Shown: positions 44,195 through 53,605, counted from the first letter of the stretch. The stretch is DNA of 61,019 nt from JABWBD01 sp040768665 (GCA_040768665.1 JAXGMN010000064.1:1-61019), one strand, 5' to 3'. Program-made: numbers and translations. Notes: a model not told the origin generated them from the sequence alone.

Positions 44195-46321
44195 ATGAAA
44201 ACAACTCCTGATTCTGTCGGCCTTGTCGACCGTGTTCAGATCGGCGGTGGATTTAGGCGCAGAAATATCGCCCCCCGTGGCAGATCGGGCAGCAGCGAAT
44301 CACCAGAGGGAGCCAGCACCATCAAATGTGGAACCAGTGCGGTAATCATCAGCGTACTCTGTGCCCTGGCCCTGGCGATTTCCGAGCATACTCAGGCCGC
44401 TGACTTAACGAGCGCGGAGGTCGTTCATGATGGCTCGGTGAATCCTCCAGGCTTTCGCATCGACTACTCGCTGCATTGGGAGCCGAGTGAGGAGGCGGCG
44501 ACGCTTCGTGTAGCGGGCTTTTATCTACCCATAATGGGCGCGGAAGAGCCGAATCAATGGCTGCCGATCAAGTCAGCCGACCCGAAGTATGCCGACAAGA
44601 GCGGCAAATTTCAGGCGAGCACCGAAATCCGCCCCCGCGCCCACGAGTTCGGAGGCAGCGTTGCCGTGCCGTATGCGGCGTTGAGCCTTCCGGTCGGTGA
44701 GCATCACCTGTGGTTCCAGTTGACGCTCCTGCGCAACGACCGGTCGATCTTCGTCAAGCCCACGGGATTGACCGCGGTATGCATCACCAGACATCTGCGT
44801 CGCTTGATGCAACTTGAGAAGCAAGTAGCGGAGGAGCGACAGAGCACCCGGCGCAGCCAAGTCTATATTGGAGCGGCGCAAGACCCACAGCTCAAACCGA
44901 TGACGCGGCGGGAACTCTCTAGCAAGCCGACAGTCGAGACGACGACATCCGTGACTCATCGTGTTGTCACGAAATGCGTCGATGTTGAGATTCCCGGTTC
45001 CTTCGAGAAACTTTTGTTCGCGCCAGCATGCTGCGAGCCCACGGCGGCAGCATGCGAGCCACCCCCGTCATTGAATACCCTCTGGACGACGCTCAAGGAC
45101 ATTGCCCCCGATGACCAGCGTATCGTCTTCTTTGCAACCAGTCGGACGCGGGAATCGGTTGAAAGATCGCTTTCAAAGGAACCATCTGCCATATCGGAGA
45201 ACAGAATACCTCCTGTGCCTGAACCGCCGCCGGCGGCACCGGATCCCTCAGAACTTTCGGCCACTCCGCGCGCGGCGGCACCGAAGATGCCTCTCGACGC
45301 GTCTGCGAAGAAGAAACTGGGGCTAAGGGTTCCGTACAGAACGGCAGGCTCTGCCCTATCATCAACATCCGCCGAACAGACTGACTCAAGCGAAGCAGGC
45401 CAGTATGCTCCCGGCGCCTCCTATGGTTTCTGCCGCGTCAACATCCCTGTCAACCACGCCCGCTCGGCGCATGGGTTCGTGTGGCGCATCCTGATACCGC
45501 CGGACCCGGCCAAGGATTATATGGTCGAGTCTGCCCAATTCCTCTCCAAGAACGATTTTCTGGCTGCGGTAAACCGAGGCGATGTCCTGCTGTATGTGCA
45601 TGGGTTCCGCAATTCATTCAGCGACGCCGTCCTCCGCGCTGCTCAGTTGCGTTACGATTTGGAATTTCCGGGAATGGCGATGGCCTTTGCGTGGCAGTCC
45701 GATGGCGGTCTGGACAAGGAAGAGTACCTGCGAGTTCGCCAGGTTGGCAATCGTTCGATCGGAGACCTCGCCGAAGTGATCAAAGGACTGATCCAGGAGG
45801 AATCGACCCGGCCAAAACGTCGCATTCACGTCATCGCCCACAGCTTGGGCTGCCGGGTATTCCTCGGAGCGCTTTGCCAGGTCTTCCAGGAGGGCATTCT
45901 AACGCGTGGGCAGGCGGTGTTCGGAAACATCGTCCTCGCGGCTCCCGACATGGGCGTGCTGGAATTCCACGAGCGGATTCCTTACGCGATGGCGGCCTCC
46001 GAGCGAACCTCGTACTATTTCTGCGAACACGACGCGGCGCTCAGCTTCTCCCAGGGGATCAACCACTACGAGCCCGCCGGCCGAGTCCCTTACTTGACTG
46101 AAGGTCTCGATTCGATTAACGCCAACGGTGCAACAACCTCTTTTCTCTCACACAACTATTACGCCCAGTCGCCATTGGTCCTCGAAGACATTAAGCTATT
46201 GGTTCAGTACGGCCTTGCGCCCAACCAACACATGCCTCCGCTTGCCTCCAAGGGCGAACTTTACGGCCGCGTCTATTGGGCGTTTCCCGGAAGCCCGATG
46301 CCCACCGCGGATGCTCATTAG
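44195..46321 (+). CDS. Exported DUF900-type alpha/beta hydrolase
   Basis: About 708 residues from an ATG with a GAGGAG ribosome site; earlier in-frame codons are rejected. An N-terminal membrane segment or signal lies near residues 48-68 (TSAVIISVLCALALAI). Residues 70-200 form a beta-rich domain, 230-420 a Pro/Ala-rich linker, and the C-terminal 280 residues a DUF900-like alpha/beta hydrolase: LLYVHGFRN as oxyanion region and the nucleophile in HVIAHSLGCRV. The conserved HNYYAQS supplies a candidate His. A GANGA-type Cys cluster (CCEPTAAACEPP) is unusual. It is followed closely by two lipoprotein genes. It likely acts in the periplasm; the substrate is unknown. Confidence 0.8.
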   Translation: MKTTPDSVGLVDRVQIGGGFRRRNIAPRGRSGSSESPEGASTIKCGTSAVIISVLCALALAISEHTQAADLTSAEVVHDGSVNPPGFRIDYSLHWEPSEEAATLRVAGFYLPIMGAEEPNQWLPIKSADPKYADKSGKFQASTEIRPRAHEFGGSVAVPYAALSLPVGEHHLWFQLTLLRNDRSIFVKPTGLTAVCITRHLRRLMQLEKQVAEERQSTRRSQVYIGAAQDPQLKPMTRRELSSKPTVETTTSVTHRVVTKCVDVEIPGSFEKLLFAPACCEPTAAACEPPPSLNTLWTTLKDIAPDDQRIVFFATSRTRESVERSLSKEPSAISENRIPPVPEPPPAAPDPSELSATPRAAAPKMPLDASAKKKLGLRVPYRTAGSALSSTSAEQTDSSEAGQYAPGASYGFCRVNIPVNHARSAHGFVWRILIPPDPAKDYMVESAQFLSKNDFLAAVNRGDVLLYVHGFRNSFSDAVLRAAQLRYDLEFPGMAMAFAWQSDGGLDKEEYLRVRQVGNRSIGDLAEVIKGLIQEESTRPKRRIHVIAHSLGCRVFLGALCQVFQEGILTRGQAVFGNIVLAAPDMGVLEFHERIPYAMAASERTSYYFCEHDAALSFSQGINHYEPAGRVPYLTEGLDSINANGATTSFLSHNYYAQSPLVLEDIKLLVQYGLAPNQHMPPLASKGELYGRVYWAFPGSPMPTADAH

Positions 46322-46392
46322 CGGCAATCGAGAGTTTTGTTGCGTTGCATTGACTGATGTTCACTCACCAACTTGCCCGGAGGTGTCTTGCC

Positions 46393-46986
46393 GTGAAAAC
46401 GTTTAAAGTGGTCCTGTGTCTATCGGTTCTCGTTCTGACGACCGGCTGTCCGCTCGCGGACCGGCTGATCGTCTTTGAGGACAAGCTGCTCTCCGAGCGG
46501 GAGGTTCAGACGTTTCTCGGCCGGTACATGTGGGACAATTCATCGATCTCGTCGGGGACTCTCGTTCTGGAAAGGACAGGAGCGAGGTACCACCTTAAGT
46601 TGAAAGCAACAACCAAGGAGGGAAAGGAGGGCTTCTATTGCGGCTATTTTCTGCTTTCCCATGTTCCGAAAGAGGCAGGATTTCAAATCGGCGACACCAA
46701 GGTCAAATGGCGCGGCAGTCAGGACAGTATACTTTTGTCGTGCGCGAAACTCGAATACTCAGGACACGAGGGCGAACAAAGCTTTGACAACTTCTTCGCA
46801 CTGGTAAAACAAGACAACGGAAAACTGTATCTTTGGCTCGTGGAACATAACTGCCCAGTGGCCGAGGGGAGACTGAAAAGCGAGAAGGGCCGCTTCAAGG
46901 CGGACGACGTCAAGGCGTTCCTTTCGCAGTATGCTGACACATATACCCTCGCGAACGAGCCGTTTTTTGTGGCTACGAAGCAGTGA
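46393..46986 (+). CDS. Lipoprotein of unknown function
   Basis: A 197-residue protein starting at a GTG preceded by GGAGG. The signal VVLCLSVLVLTTGC is a clear lipobox with mature Cys near residue 16. The chain is Lys/Glu rich, with beta-type patterns (GTLVLERTGARYHLKLKA, KLYLWLVEHNCPV). Composition is lower in GC than in neighbouring genes. It lies 71 bp after the DUF900-type gene and is probably co-transcribed. The family is not recognised. Confidence 0.75.
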   Translation: MKTFKVVLCLSVLVLTTGCPLADRLIVFEDKLLSEREVQTFLGRYMWDNSSISSGTLVLERTGARYHLKLKATTKEGKEGFYCGYFLLSHVPKEAGFQIGDTKVKWRGSQDSILLSCAKLEYSGHEGEQSFDNFFALVKQDNGKLYLWLVEHNCPVAEGRLKSEKGRFKADDVKAFLSQYADTYTLANEPFFVATKQ

Positions 46987-47137
46987 GACAGCCCCCATCA
47001 GACGCAGTGCATTGAGGCGGACCTTTTGGCTCGCGCAACGCAAACGGTGCCTAGCCATTTACCTCGACGGCTCATGCCGGCAAGCAATGCTGGTCACTTT
47101 AACGTCCGATAAGGTCTGTAAGGCTGGTTTTCTTATT

Positions 47138-47419
47138 ATGAAAGTTACCCGGCCCGCTTTTCCGTTCGCGCTCTTTGCAGTCGCAGGTTTTTCAGTTTAT
47201 GCTGGTTGTACCTCTGATAAACCGGTTGAGAACATAATTTGCACGCGACCTCAAGAGGTTCAAAAAAGCGTTATAACAGCTGCTGAAGAACCTTTTTGTC
47301 CAATAGAGCAACAAACGAGGTATGTCTTGGAAAAACAAGCTCAAAAAGAAAGGCGAGAAGAACTAGAGAAACAAATACAAAGAAACTCCGACATCTTAAC
47401 AGGGAAGATTGCAAGATGA
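47138..47419 (+). CDS. Small lipoprotein with helical tail
   Basis: A 93-residue protein with a lipoprotein signal (FPFALFAVAGFSVYAGC) and a highly charged helical C-terminus (LEKQAQKERREELEKQIQR). It is AT-richer than the flanks. The start ATG follows a gap holding no other gene. It may be an outer-membrane or peptidoglycan-linked helper, as many such short helical lipoproteins are, but this is inference. Confidence 0.65.
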   Translation: MKVTRPAFPFALFAVAGFSVYAGCTSDKPVENIICTRPQEVQKSVITAAEEPFCPIEQQTRYVLEKQAQKERREELEKQIQRNSDILTGKIAR

Positions 47420-47801
47420 AAAGGATATGTAACAGTTTTGTTTCGGAACCCCTATTGCCCCCTCCCCATGGAGAGGGTAGTCCCGGCACAGGGCCAGGCT
47501 CTGAATTTCCACCTCTAAAGTTGAAATTCAAAGCCTGACCCTGTCTCGCCCATAACTCGTAGACCCGCTTGATCAGCATCGCCGACGTCTGGCTCGAATG
47601 CGACCGCTATAACCGCTACCATTGATACTCTTCGCCACGTCTTGCCACAAGAACGGGCCGGACCGATCAGTTTTGGCTGCCGATATTTGCAAATAGGCAT
47701 ACTCCGAATGTAGTATCAGGAACGTGAGCACACGCATTTTGACGGTGAGAACCTTGTTTTCCCGGGTTCTCCCGCCGTTTCGTTGAGACAATCTGTGAAC
47801 C
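47420..47801. other. Intergenic region with palindrome
   Basis: Holds a 21-bp-arm palindrome at 47489-47543 and no gene. The kinase gene's leader lies at the right edge. Confidence 0.5.
47489..47543. repeat. Palindromic element with 21-bp arms
   Basis: The arms cagggccaggctctgaattt (47489-) and the complementary aaattcaaagcctgaccctg (to 47543) pair with two mismatches around a 13-bp tip. It is the same stem architecture as the other REP-like elements, with gggtcaggc replacing gggacagg. Confidence 0.7.
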
Positions 47802-49433
47802 ATGCCTTCCAATGCAAATCCAGGGCTGATCGGTATTAGCGTCGACAACCGCTACCATGTCGAAGAGAAACTCGGCGAAGGCGGGATGCGCGAGGTGTTT
47901 TTGGCAACGGACCTGCGAACGGGCGGGCGTGTCGTGCTCAAGTCCCTCTGGCCGGGCATGCTGCGTGACGACCCGGATATGAAGGGCCGCTTTCCGGCCG
48001 AGGTGCTCGCCATGGGACGGCTCGACCATCCGAACATCGTCAAGGTGTCGAATGTGGTCGAGCACGAAGGCCGTCCCTTCGCCGTGATGCAGTACCTGAG
48101 CGGCGGCGACCTGGAGACCCGGCAAAACCCGAGCCTTGACGAGTGGCTGCCGCAGATTGCAGCCGCACTGGACTATCTTCATTCCCAGGGCCTTGTGCAT
48201 CGCGACGTCAAGCCGGCCAACATCCTCTTCGACGCGCACGGGACGCCCTGCCTGGCCGACTTCGGCGCGGTCAAATGTGCGGAGGGCGTGTTCACCAGCA
48301 TGTGTTTCAAGACCGAGACGGGCATGACCCTGGGCACGCCCGCCTACATGTCGCCCGAAGCCGTCGAAGGCAAGTCTGTCGATGGCCGGGCCGATCAATA
48401 CGCCCTGGCAGTCATCGTCTACGAGCGGCTCGCGGGCCGGTTGCCGTTCGATGGCAACACGCCGGCCCGCCTCTTCGCCGCGCACCTGCTCACGCAACCG
48501 CATCCGCTCGTTGAAATCGACAAGCGTTACAGCATGGAGACCAGCGAGATCTTGGCCTGCGCTATGAGTAAGCAGCCGGAAGACCGCTATTTCAACTGCC
48601 AGGAATTTGCTCACAAGCTGCTCACGTCGCTGCAGCGGTCGGTTGGAGGAACACCACCTTGTGTTGATGATGAAGGGACATGGAGCCACCTCCTCACGGA
48701 ACCGGCGCGCAGTTTCGAGCCCGCATCTCGCGCCAGCGTATCGATCGGGTCGTTGGAAGGGAAGTCGCCAGACTCTCATGATGAAACTGTCGATACTCGT
48801 GGTTGGAGTCGGCATTGGGGCTTGGCGTCATTCGCGTTACACGCTCTCGCAATCGCGCTCATGACATGTGCTGTGTTCAAGTCGTCTGACGTGTTCTGTC
48901 TATCTGCGGCTTCTGTCGTGCGCCATCGCAACGGAGATTGCATTGCTTGTATTGCCTTTCGAGACACAGCGCGGTCACGCTGTGGGGATGCAGCAGGTCG
49001 CCGTCGCCCTCGTCTACGGTCTGCTTCCCTGCGTCGCTGGTATCGCGAGCGGATTCGTGGGCGTGCTCTTATACCAACACCACCACTTCAGGCCCGGTGG
49101 ATCCGGTATCATCGTGGCAATTGTCCTCCCAGTTGCCGCGCTTTCCATCTCGCTCTTGGCGTTGCTGTGGTCCCGTGGGGATTGGTTTCGAAACACTGTC
49201 CGCACCTTGGAGGCCGCCAGCGCACTGCTCTTGATGGCAGGTGTAGCCGTAATGGTGGTCGACGAACCGGGGTCCTTTATCCCGCTACCCGACTTTTCCG
49301 GGGTAGCAGCAATATGTGTGGGCGGACTTGTGGGAGCAATACTCGCGATTCACGAATTTGCGGTGTGGCTTTCGCGGCAATATCACGAGGACGCGGTCGC
49401 GGCGCGCCGGGAACTCTTGGAATCAGAGCTTGA
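47802..49433 (+). CDS. Hanks-type Ser/Thr protein kinase, C-terminus in doubt
   Basis: The kinase domain spans residues 15 to about 275. The catalytic lysine (VVLK47), E67, HRDVKPAN (133-140), DFG (153-155) and the SPE form of the APE motif (184-186) are present. The Gly-rich loop reads GEGGMREV, with Arg in place of the third glycine. After about residue 340 a membrane helix (ALHALAIALMTCAVF) begins, and from about 48870 the frame continues as Arg/Cys-rich noise to 49433. Another frame from 48868 to 49440 encodes a good five-helix membrane domain (LVYGLLPCVAGIASGFVGVL). A frameshift near 48860-48900 joining the two would give a normal kinase with a membrane C-terminus. The kinase is sure; the tail needs reading verified. 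Confidence 0.8.
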   Translation: MPSNANPGLIGISVDNRYHVEEKLGEGGMREVFLATDLRTGGRVVLKSLWPGMLRDDPDMKGRFPAEVLAMGRLDHPNIVKVSNVVEHEGRPFAVMQYLSGGDLETRQNPSLDEWLPQIAAALDYLHSQGLVHRDVKPANILFDAHGTPCLADFGAVKCAEGVFTSMCFKTETGMTLGTPAYMSPEAVEGKSVDGRADQYALAVIVYERLAGRLPFDGNTPARLFAAHLLTQPHPLVEIDKRYSMETSEILACAMSKQPEDRYFNCQEFAHKLLTSLQRSVGGTPPCVDDEGTWSHLLTEPARSFEPASRASVSIGSLEGKSPDSHDETVDTRGWSRHWGLASFALHALAIALMTCAVFKSSDVFCLSAASVVRHRNGDCIACIAFRDTARSRCGDAAGRRRPRLRSASLRRWYRERIRGRALIPTPPLQARWIRYHRGNCPPSCRAFHLALGVAVVPWGLVSKHCPHLGGRQRTALDGRCSRNGGRRTGVLYPATRLFRGSSNMCGRTCGSNTRDSRICGVAFAAISRGRGRGAPGTLGIRA

Positions 49434-49440
49434 ACAGTGA
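48868..49440 (+). CDS. Membrane domain, probably the shifted C-terminus of the kinase
   Basis: A 190-residue stretch with about five membrane helices (LLSCAIATEIALLVLP, ALVYGLLPCVAGIASGFVG, IIVAIVLPVAALSISLLAL and two more) ending in a charged helix RELLESELEQ. The only start is a weak GTG, and it lies inside the kinase frame, so a separate gene is less likely than a one-base frameshift. If real on its own it would be a small membrane protein of unknown function. Confidence 0.5.
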   Translation: MLCSSRLTCSVYLRLLSCAIATEIALLVLPFETQRGHAVGMQQVAVALVYGLLPCVAGIASGFVGVLLYQHHHFRPGGSGIIVAIVLPVAALSISLLALLWSRGDWFRNTVRTLEAASALLLMAGVAVMVVDEPGSFIPLPDFSGVAAICVGGLVGAILAIHEFAVWLSRQYHEDAVAARRELLESELEQ

Positions 49441-49490
49441 ACAGGTCTTGCAGCACACAAGTATTTGAGGTACGATGGGGCCAGGAAAAG

Positions 49491-49595
49491 GGAAAAGGTG
49501 TCAGGAACCTTTTTTGTGGCTTTCATCGTCGCGAAGGAGAGAATCGGCCTGTTTTTGCGGCAGATTCACATAAAAGGTTCCTGACACCTCGTCCC
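49491..49595. repeat. Palindromic element with aggttcctgacac stem
   Basis: The arms gggaaaaggtgtcaggaacc (from 49491) and ggttcctgacacctcgtccc (to 49595) pair over about 20 bp with small mismatches. The tip is about 65 bp. It is another stem-type element, with tgtcagg in the arm in place of gacagg. Confidence 0.75.
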
Positions 49596-49728
49596 TTACC
49601 ACACGCGGCCCCAAACGCGTGCGATCTCTTGTTGCCATCCAGCACGGCGCGGTAGAATCGCGCTGGTGGCAGGGCGGGCGTGATTCAAACCGCATAGCGA
49701 AGCCCACGCTCCGCGGTTAGTTCAACGA

Positions 49729-49803
49729 GATTCTTTCCGCTCTGCCCCCACAACGCCCCCTCGCAGGCCAGAGCCTCTGTTTGGGGGCAGGACGGAAAGA
49801 ATC
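49729..49803. repeat. Palindromic element with gattctttccg stem
   Basis: The arms gattctttccgctctgcccc (49729-) and its near-complement ending at 49803 (ggggcaggacggaaagaatc) pair with a one-base shift. It lies 135 bp from the preceding element, so two unrelated elements sit in one gap. Confidence 0.65.
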
Positions 49804-49845
49804 CTTCACGTTGGCCGAGCGGCGACAGCTCGGTAAGGCAGCAGC

Positions 49846-50211
49846 ATGAGCGGCCAGTGCGACAAGACACTAAAACGAGAGCCTCCTTCAAGACTGTTCG
49901 GCAGTCACGTAAAACCACGTCTTCGTTGGATTGAGTTCTTGTTAGTCTCATTTGCAGTTGTCTGCACAGGGCTCGCATTCCTCGGCGTATGTCTCGTCGC
50001 CGAGCACCTGCCATCTTGGCTGGGCTACCCGCTTGCAATTCCTGTAGCCGGGGTGGCATGGTTGCTCAGCACGCGGTGGTTGATTCGCCGGTATGTGGCT
50101 CGCGGCATCATTTCCGCAAGAGAGGCGAGGGATTACCCCGGCTGGCCGGGCAAAAGAGGATACGCAGAATCGTGGCTAGAGCCGTCAGATGACGAATCGG
50201 CAAGCGACTAG
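49846..50211 (+). CDS. Small two-helix membrane protein
   Basis: A 121-residue protein with two hydrophobic segments (about 30-52 and 60-75) and a polar C-terminus ending SWLEPSDDESASD. It is tail-exposed to the cytoplasm by the positive-inside rule. No domain recognised. It stands alone between palindromes and a hairpin-rich gap. I am moderately confident it is translated. Confidence 0.5.
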   Translation: MSGQCDKTLKREPPSRLFGSHVKPRLRWIEFLLVSFAVVCTGLAFLGVCLVAEHLPSWLGYPLAIPVAGVAWLLSTRWLIRRYVARGIISAREARDYPGWPGKRGYAESWLEPSDDESASD

Positions 50212-51121
50212 GCGACGTCAGGCACCCAACATCGGCAGGCTGCTAAGCCGCGGCATCCATGCCGCGGACGCCTTGCCCGTAGTTCCAGCCACCAAGTCCT
50301 GGTAAAAAAAATCTAAGTACAAACCCGGCTGGCTCTGCCGAATACGGCGTCAGCCAGCCCTCGCGTTGGGCGGCTGCAGAAGAAGAGCTGCGAAGGAGAC
50401 GTGGTGGAAGCGACATTATGATCCCAATCGCAAGTGTCGGTTAGCATGACCGAGAAACGCGCGAGCCCCCGCTTTCAGTTCAACCTCCGGCAGACGCCAA
50501 GTCACGCGCACTCCGAAGATGATCCGCCCAAACACGGTCTGTGCCTTACTGCGTGACGTGCTTTCGACGCGCACCGATGGCGCAATAACTCCAATGCCCC
50601 CAACCGCTTACGCCCTTGGATCCGGAAATCCGCTTGACAGCGCGCGCCGCATCGACAACAATGGGACCGGTAAATGGACATGCGCACACATGTCCCCCTG
50701 GGCCGGCGCCCGCCCACTTCACAGCTCGCCGATCCGGAGCTCTTTGACAACCTGGTATGCACCCCCCGCCACTCCCGGCGACTCTCCTCCGCCGAGCAGC
50801 GGTTGGGATAGCGGGCGATTCTTTGACCGTCGGCTGTGGAACCCTGGTCCCTTTCCCACCCAGAAGCGCGTGGTGCCCAAAGTACCTCCGTTCTGAGAAA
50901 TCGCCAACTTGGGCACCACACCCGGCGGCGCATGTTCTTCCGCCATCCGCCTTCCCCCTCCATGGGCGCCGGGTGGTCTGGGACCTGAGAACTTGGAAAA
51001 TCGGTGGGCTTGACCGCCACATCCCCGCGCCCCAATGCATCGCAACTTCGCGAAACGATGATCGTCCAGACCCCGATCCCGGCATCCGTGGTCGGCAATC
51101 TCGCCTCGCTGTACGAGCCGA
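50212..51121. other. Long non-coding stretch with several hairpins
   Basis: About 900 bp without a convincing gene. Hairpins include ccgcggcat-cc-atgccgcgg (50248-50267), ggctggctctgccgaatacg paired to cgtcagccagcc (50327-50359) and gtggtgcccaaagt/acttgggcaccac (50870-50919). Near 51040-51115 a plus-strand string reads TMIVQTPIPASVVGNLASLY, which could be a decayed gene. Competing short frames on both strands look like noise. Confidence 0.45.
50248..50267 (+). terminator. Short GC hairpin after the membrane-protein gene
   Basis: Perfect 9-bp arms (ccgcggcat/atgccgcgg) with a 2-base loop, 37 bp beyond the stop. No T run follows, so termination is only suggested. Confidence 0.3.
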
Positions 51122-52585
51122 TCACACAACCGTTGCTTCCAGCCCGATCAACTGGCAGAACTGCTTGAGTTCCCGTTTGAAGTCGCCGTAGAAAAACAGT
51201 TGGTGGAATCCCGGGAAGGCCAAGACGTCGTCGACGTTGTCGAACTTGGCCATCACCGACACAACACAACCTCCGGCGGGCGGTACCGCCACGTTGCCGA
51301 TCACCTCGCCGGCCGAGATCAGCATCTTCACGGGTTCCACGTCCGTCATCAAGACGTCGGCGCATGTTATCCGCTGCCCTTCGCGCCAGATCGTGCGGGG
51401 CACGGCGTCGCGCATGGCATGGTGGTGCTGGATGTCGAAAGGTTCCGGCTCCTTACCGAAGCCGTTCAATCGCGTCGGGCAGGAGCAGTGGGCGCCGATG
51501 ATCGCGCCGCGAGCGGTCTCGGCGACGGGATCCTGCTGGAATCCGGGCCGGTCGAAGAGATACTCGACAATGGCATGGGTGGCCACGGCGCCGAGGTCGG
51601 CCTCGCAGGCCGCGGGAATGCCGTCGTCGTTCATCCGCGACCAGGCGATGCAAGGCAGGCTGACGTCGGTCTTGCCTAGCGCCCCGAGGCAGTCCATGGT
51701 GATCGCGTCGGCCTGTTCGCGCTGGAGAAAGTTGCCCGCCACCAGGTAGCTTCTCAGCCCGTTGATCACGTCCTCTTCCGTGGCCTGGAAAACACGCCGA
51801 GCGCGCTTCATGTACTCGGCGGCCATTGCCCGGACGCGGTCGTCGACCGGGGTTTTCTTGTACTCGTCCAAGAACTCCTTGGCGGGCACGTAGCGGAGTT
51901 GGATTCCCAACACCGGCATAACAACGTCCTTGCGCTGCTTCCCTTGAAGCACCACACAGCGCGTGGCCCGCAGCTTCGTCGCCGCCGAGAGCATCTTCAA
52001 GCCATACTGGACCTGGCTGAAATCGTCGGTCGACGCGATAAACGAACCGGGGGCCGCCGCGAGGGGAGCGGTGTTCGTGGTGAACGAACTGCCCACCGGT
52101 GAGAAGACCACCGTCTGGATCTTGCTTTCGATCGCCTTCGCGGCGGTTGGCCAGGCATGCTCCTGCCGGTCCAGCAGCACGACGAGCAGTCCGTCGGACG
52201 GGGCGGCTTTGAATTCCGACAGCCAGGCGTCGGCTTCCTCGGGGGTGTAGATGGGTTCGGGGCGGATGTCGATCGTGCAGCGGAGCTCCTTTTCGGCAAC
52301 CTTAAGCCGTTCGGTGTACTGTTTTCTGGCCGCTTCGCCGTCGTAGATGGCCCCCGGCCATCGCAGACCGTAGTCGCCTTTGCGACGGACGAAACAGGCT
52401 TTGATCTTGGGCGTGCACTGCGAGGCCGGCCCATGCGGTGCAATCTTCTCCGGCATCGGCTCGGCCCCCAAGGCCCAATTGCCCCCGATCGCAGCCGCCG
52501 ACGCCAAGGACGCCGCCGCCAGGAACTGCCGGCGACCGACATGACCATGATGATCGCACCGAGCCGCACAACGACTGTTTCGCAT
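51122..52585 (-). CDS. Tat-exported L-fucose isomerase-like protein
   Basis: A 487-residue protein with a Tat signal (GRRQFLAAASLASAAAIGG). The mature part follows the layout of the L-fucose/L-arabinose isomerase-like group: a Rossmann-like N-terminal part (about 60-200, DGLLVVLLDRQEHAWPTAAK), a central domain with SLPCIAWSRMNDDGIPAACE and a final metal-binding-type beta domain. Export is unusual for an isomerase, so it may be a sugar-binding or other lyase-like descendant. A GGGG site precedes the chosen ATG; an earlier start adds a Met-rich stretch with poor context. It sits near secreted esterases, fitting carbohydrate use. Confidence 0.7.
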   Translation of the reverse strand: MRNSRCAARCDHHGHVGRRQFLAAASLASAAAIGGNWALGAEPMPEKIAPHGPASQCTPKIKACFVRRKGDYGLRWPGAIYDGEAARKQYTERLKVAEKELRCTIDIRPEPIYTPEEADAWLSEFKAAPSDGLLVVLLDRQEHAWPTAAKAIESKIQTVVFSPVGSSFTTNTAPLAAAPGSFIASTDDFSQVQYGLKMLSAATKLRATRCVVLQGKQRKDVVMPVLGIQLRYVPAKEFLDEYKKTPVDDRVRAMAAEYMKRARRVFQATEEDVINGLRSYLVAGNFLQREQADAITMDCLGALGKTDVSLPCIAWSRMNDDGIPAACEADLGAVATHAIVEYLFDRPGFQQDPVAETARGAIIGAHCSCPTRLNGFGKEPEPFDIQHHHAMRDAVPRTIWREGQRITCADVLMTDVEPVKMLISAGEVIGNVAVPPAGGCVVSVMAKFDNVDDVLAFPGFHQLFFYGDFKRELKQFCQLIGLEATVV

Positions 52586-52687
52586 TTCAGTCCCCCTTTG
52601 CTGCTGACCGGGCATGTCACGTGGACGGAACAACGCACAACTACCTTACGCAAGCCGGATGCCCGATTTGGTCAATCTTTCACGAAA

Positions 52688-53605
52688 TCACTTCAGCATT
52701 TCGATCTCTTCAAGCCATTGTACGAGAGCCCGCGGCCATTGACCGCCGAGGCCCTCGACCATGCCGACGTGGAAGGCCCCGTGACCGCCGGTTTCGGGCG
52801 AGAACAGCGTTTCATGTATGCCCAAGTCCTTGAGCCTTCGGTCGATGGCCGCGGCAAATGCGAAGGGCGCCGTCGTGTCGTCCTTCGCACTGGCAATGAA
52901 CGCCGGCGGAGATTGCTTGCCGAGCGGGAAATCATCGAGAGACTGCTGGTAGGGCCAGGGGCACATCAGCACGACAAAATCCGGCCGACTGGCGATCCGC
53001 TCGATTGGATCCGGCGACTCGGCCTCCCCTTCATCGAACCGGCAAGCGAGATTCAGGGCGAGGTGTCCCCCGGCCGAGTAGCCCTGCACGCCGATGCGCC
53101 GTGGATCGATTCCCCATCGCTGGGCGTGATAGCGCACGATCCTTACGGCCCGCTTGGCATCGGCCAAGGCGTCTTCCGCGACGTTGTTGTCTCCGTAGAG
53201 AGTACGGTACTTGAGACCGAAGACGGCGATTCCCCGATCGTTGAGCAACTTGACCACGTTCTCGACATGCAAGCACATCGCCAGGTGTTTGTAGCCGCCT
53301 CCGGCGGCGATGATCAGGGCCGTGCCCCGGGCCTTGTCTTGAGCGGGGAGATAAACAAACAGTTGCGGCGACGAGACGTTGCGATACCGCTCGTTCTCGA
53401 AGCTCTCGGGGTTGCCGCCGGCAACCAGGCCGGGAGCGTTGCCGGGCCAAAGCGGAACGATCTCATTGGGCTCGGGCTTCACGAACCCCGGCGGGTGGCT
53501 CGGCAAGATTCGCTTGCCCTCGCCCGCCCCACTCGAAGAGACGACCAACTCAACGAGCAACAGGGAGGCCAATAGCCGTTTCCATCTGATGCGGTTGCCG
53601 CTCAT
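52688..53605 (-). CDS. Secreted alpha/beta hydrolase (BD-FAE/acetylesterase type)
   Basis: A 305-residue exported esterase with a signal peptide (LLASLLLVELVVSSSGAG). The core reads IIAAGGGYKHLAM (oxyanion region), the nucleophile elbow GYSAGGHLAL, a catalytic-type Asp in AKDDTTAPF, and H in GGHGAFHVG, matching pectin- and xylan-esterase-like planctomycete enzymes. The upstream frame adds 45 poorly composed residues and is rejected. It follows the isomerase-like protein and precedes another secreted hydrolase on the same strand. It probably removes acetyl or feruloyl groups from plant or algal polysaccharide. Confidence 0.87.
   Translation of the reverse strand: MSGNRIRWKRLLASLLLVELVVSSSGAGEGKRILPSHPPGFVKPEPNEIVPLWPGNAPGLVAGGNPESFENERYRNVSSPQLFVYLPAQDKARGTALIIAAGGGYKHLAMCLHVENVVKLLNDRGIAVFGLKYRTLYGDNNVAEDALADAKRAVRIVRYHAQRWGIDPRRIGVQGYSAGGHLALNLACRFDEGEAESPDPIERIASRPDFVVLMCPWPYQQSLDDFPLGKQSPPAFIASAKDDTTAPFAFAAAIDRRLKDLGIHETLFSPETGGHGAFHVGMVEGLGGQWPRALVQWLEEIEMLK

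Larger units (their letters stand above)
49441..49845. other. Intergenic region with two palindromes
   Basis: Contains the palindromes at 49491-49595 and 49729-49803 and no gene. A possible leader for the small membrane protein lies at the right edge. Confidence 0.5.

Noticed and set aside
50502..51365. Arg/Gly-rich minus-strand frames
   Set aside because: Several overlapping frames compete, without ribosome sites, domains or codon bias.
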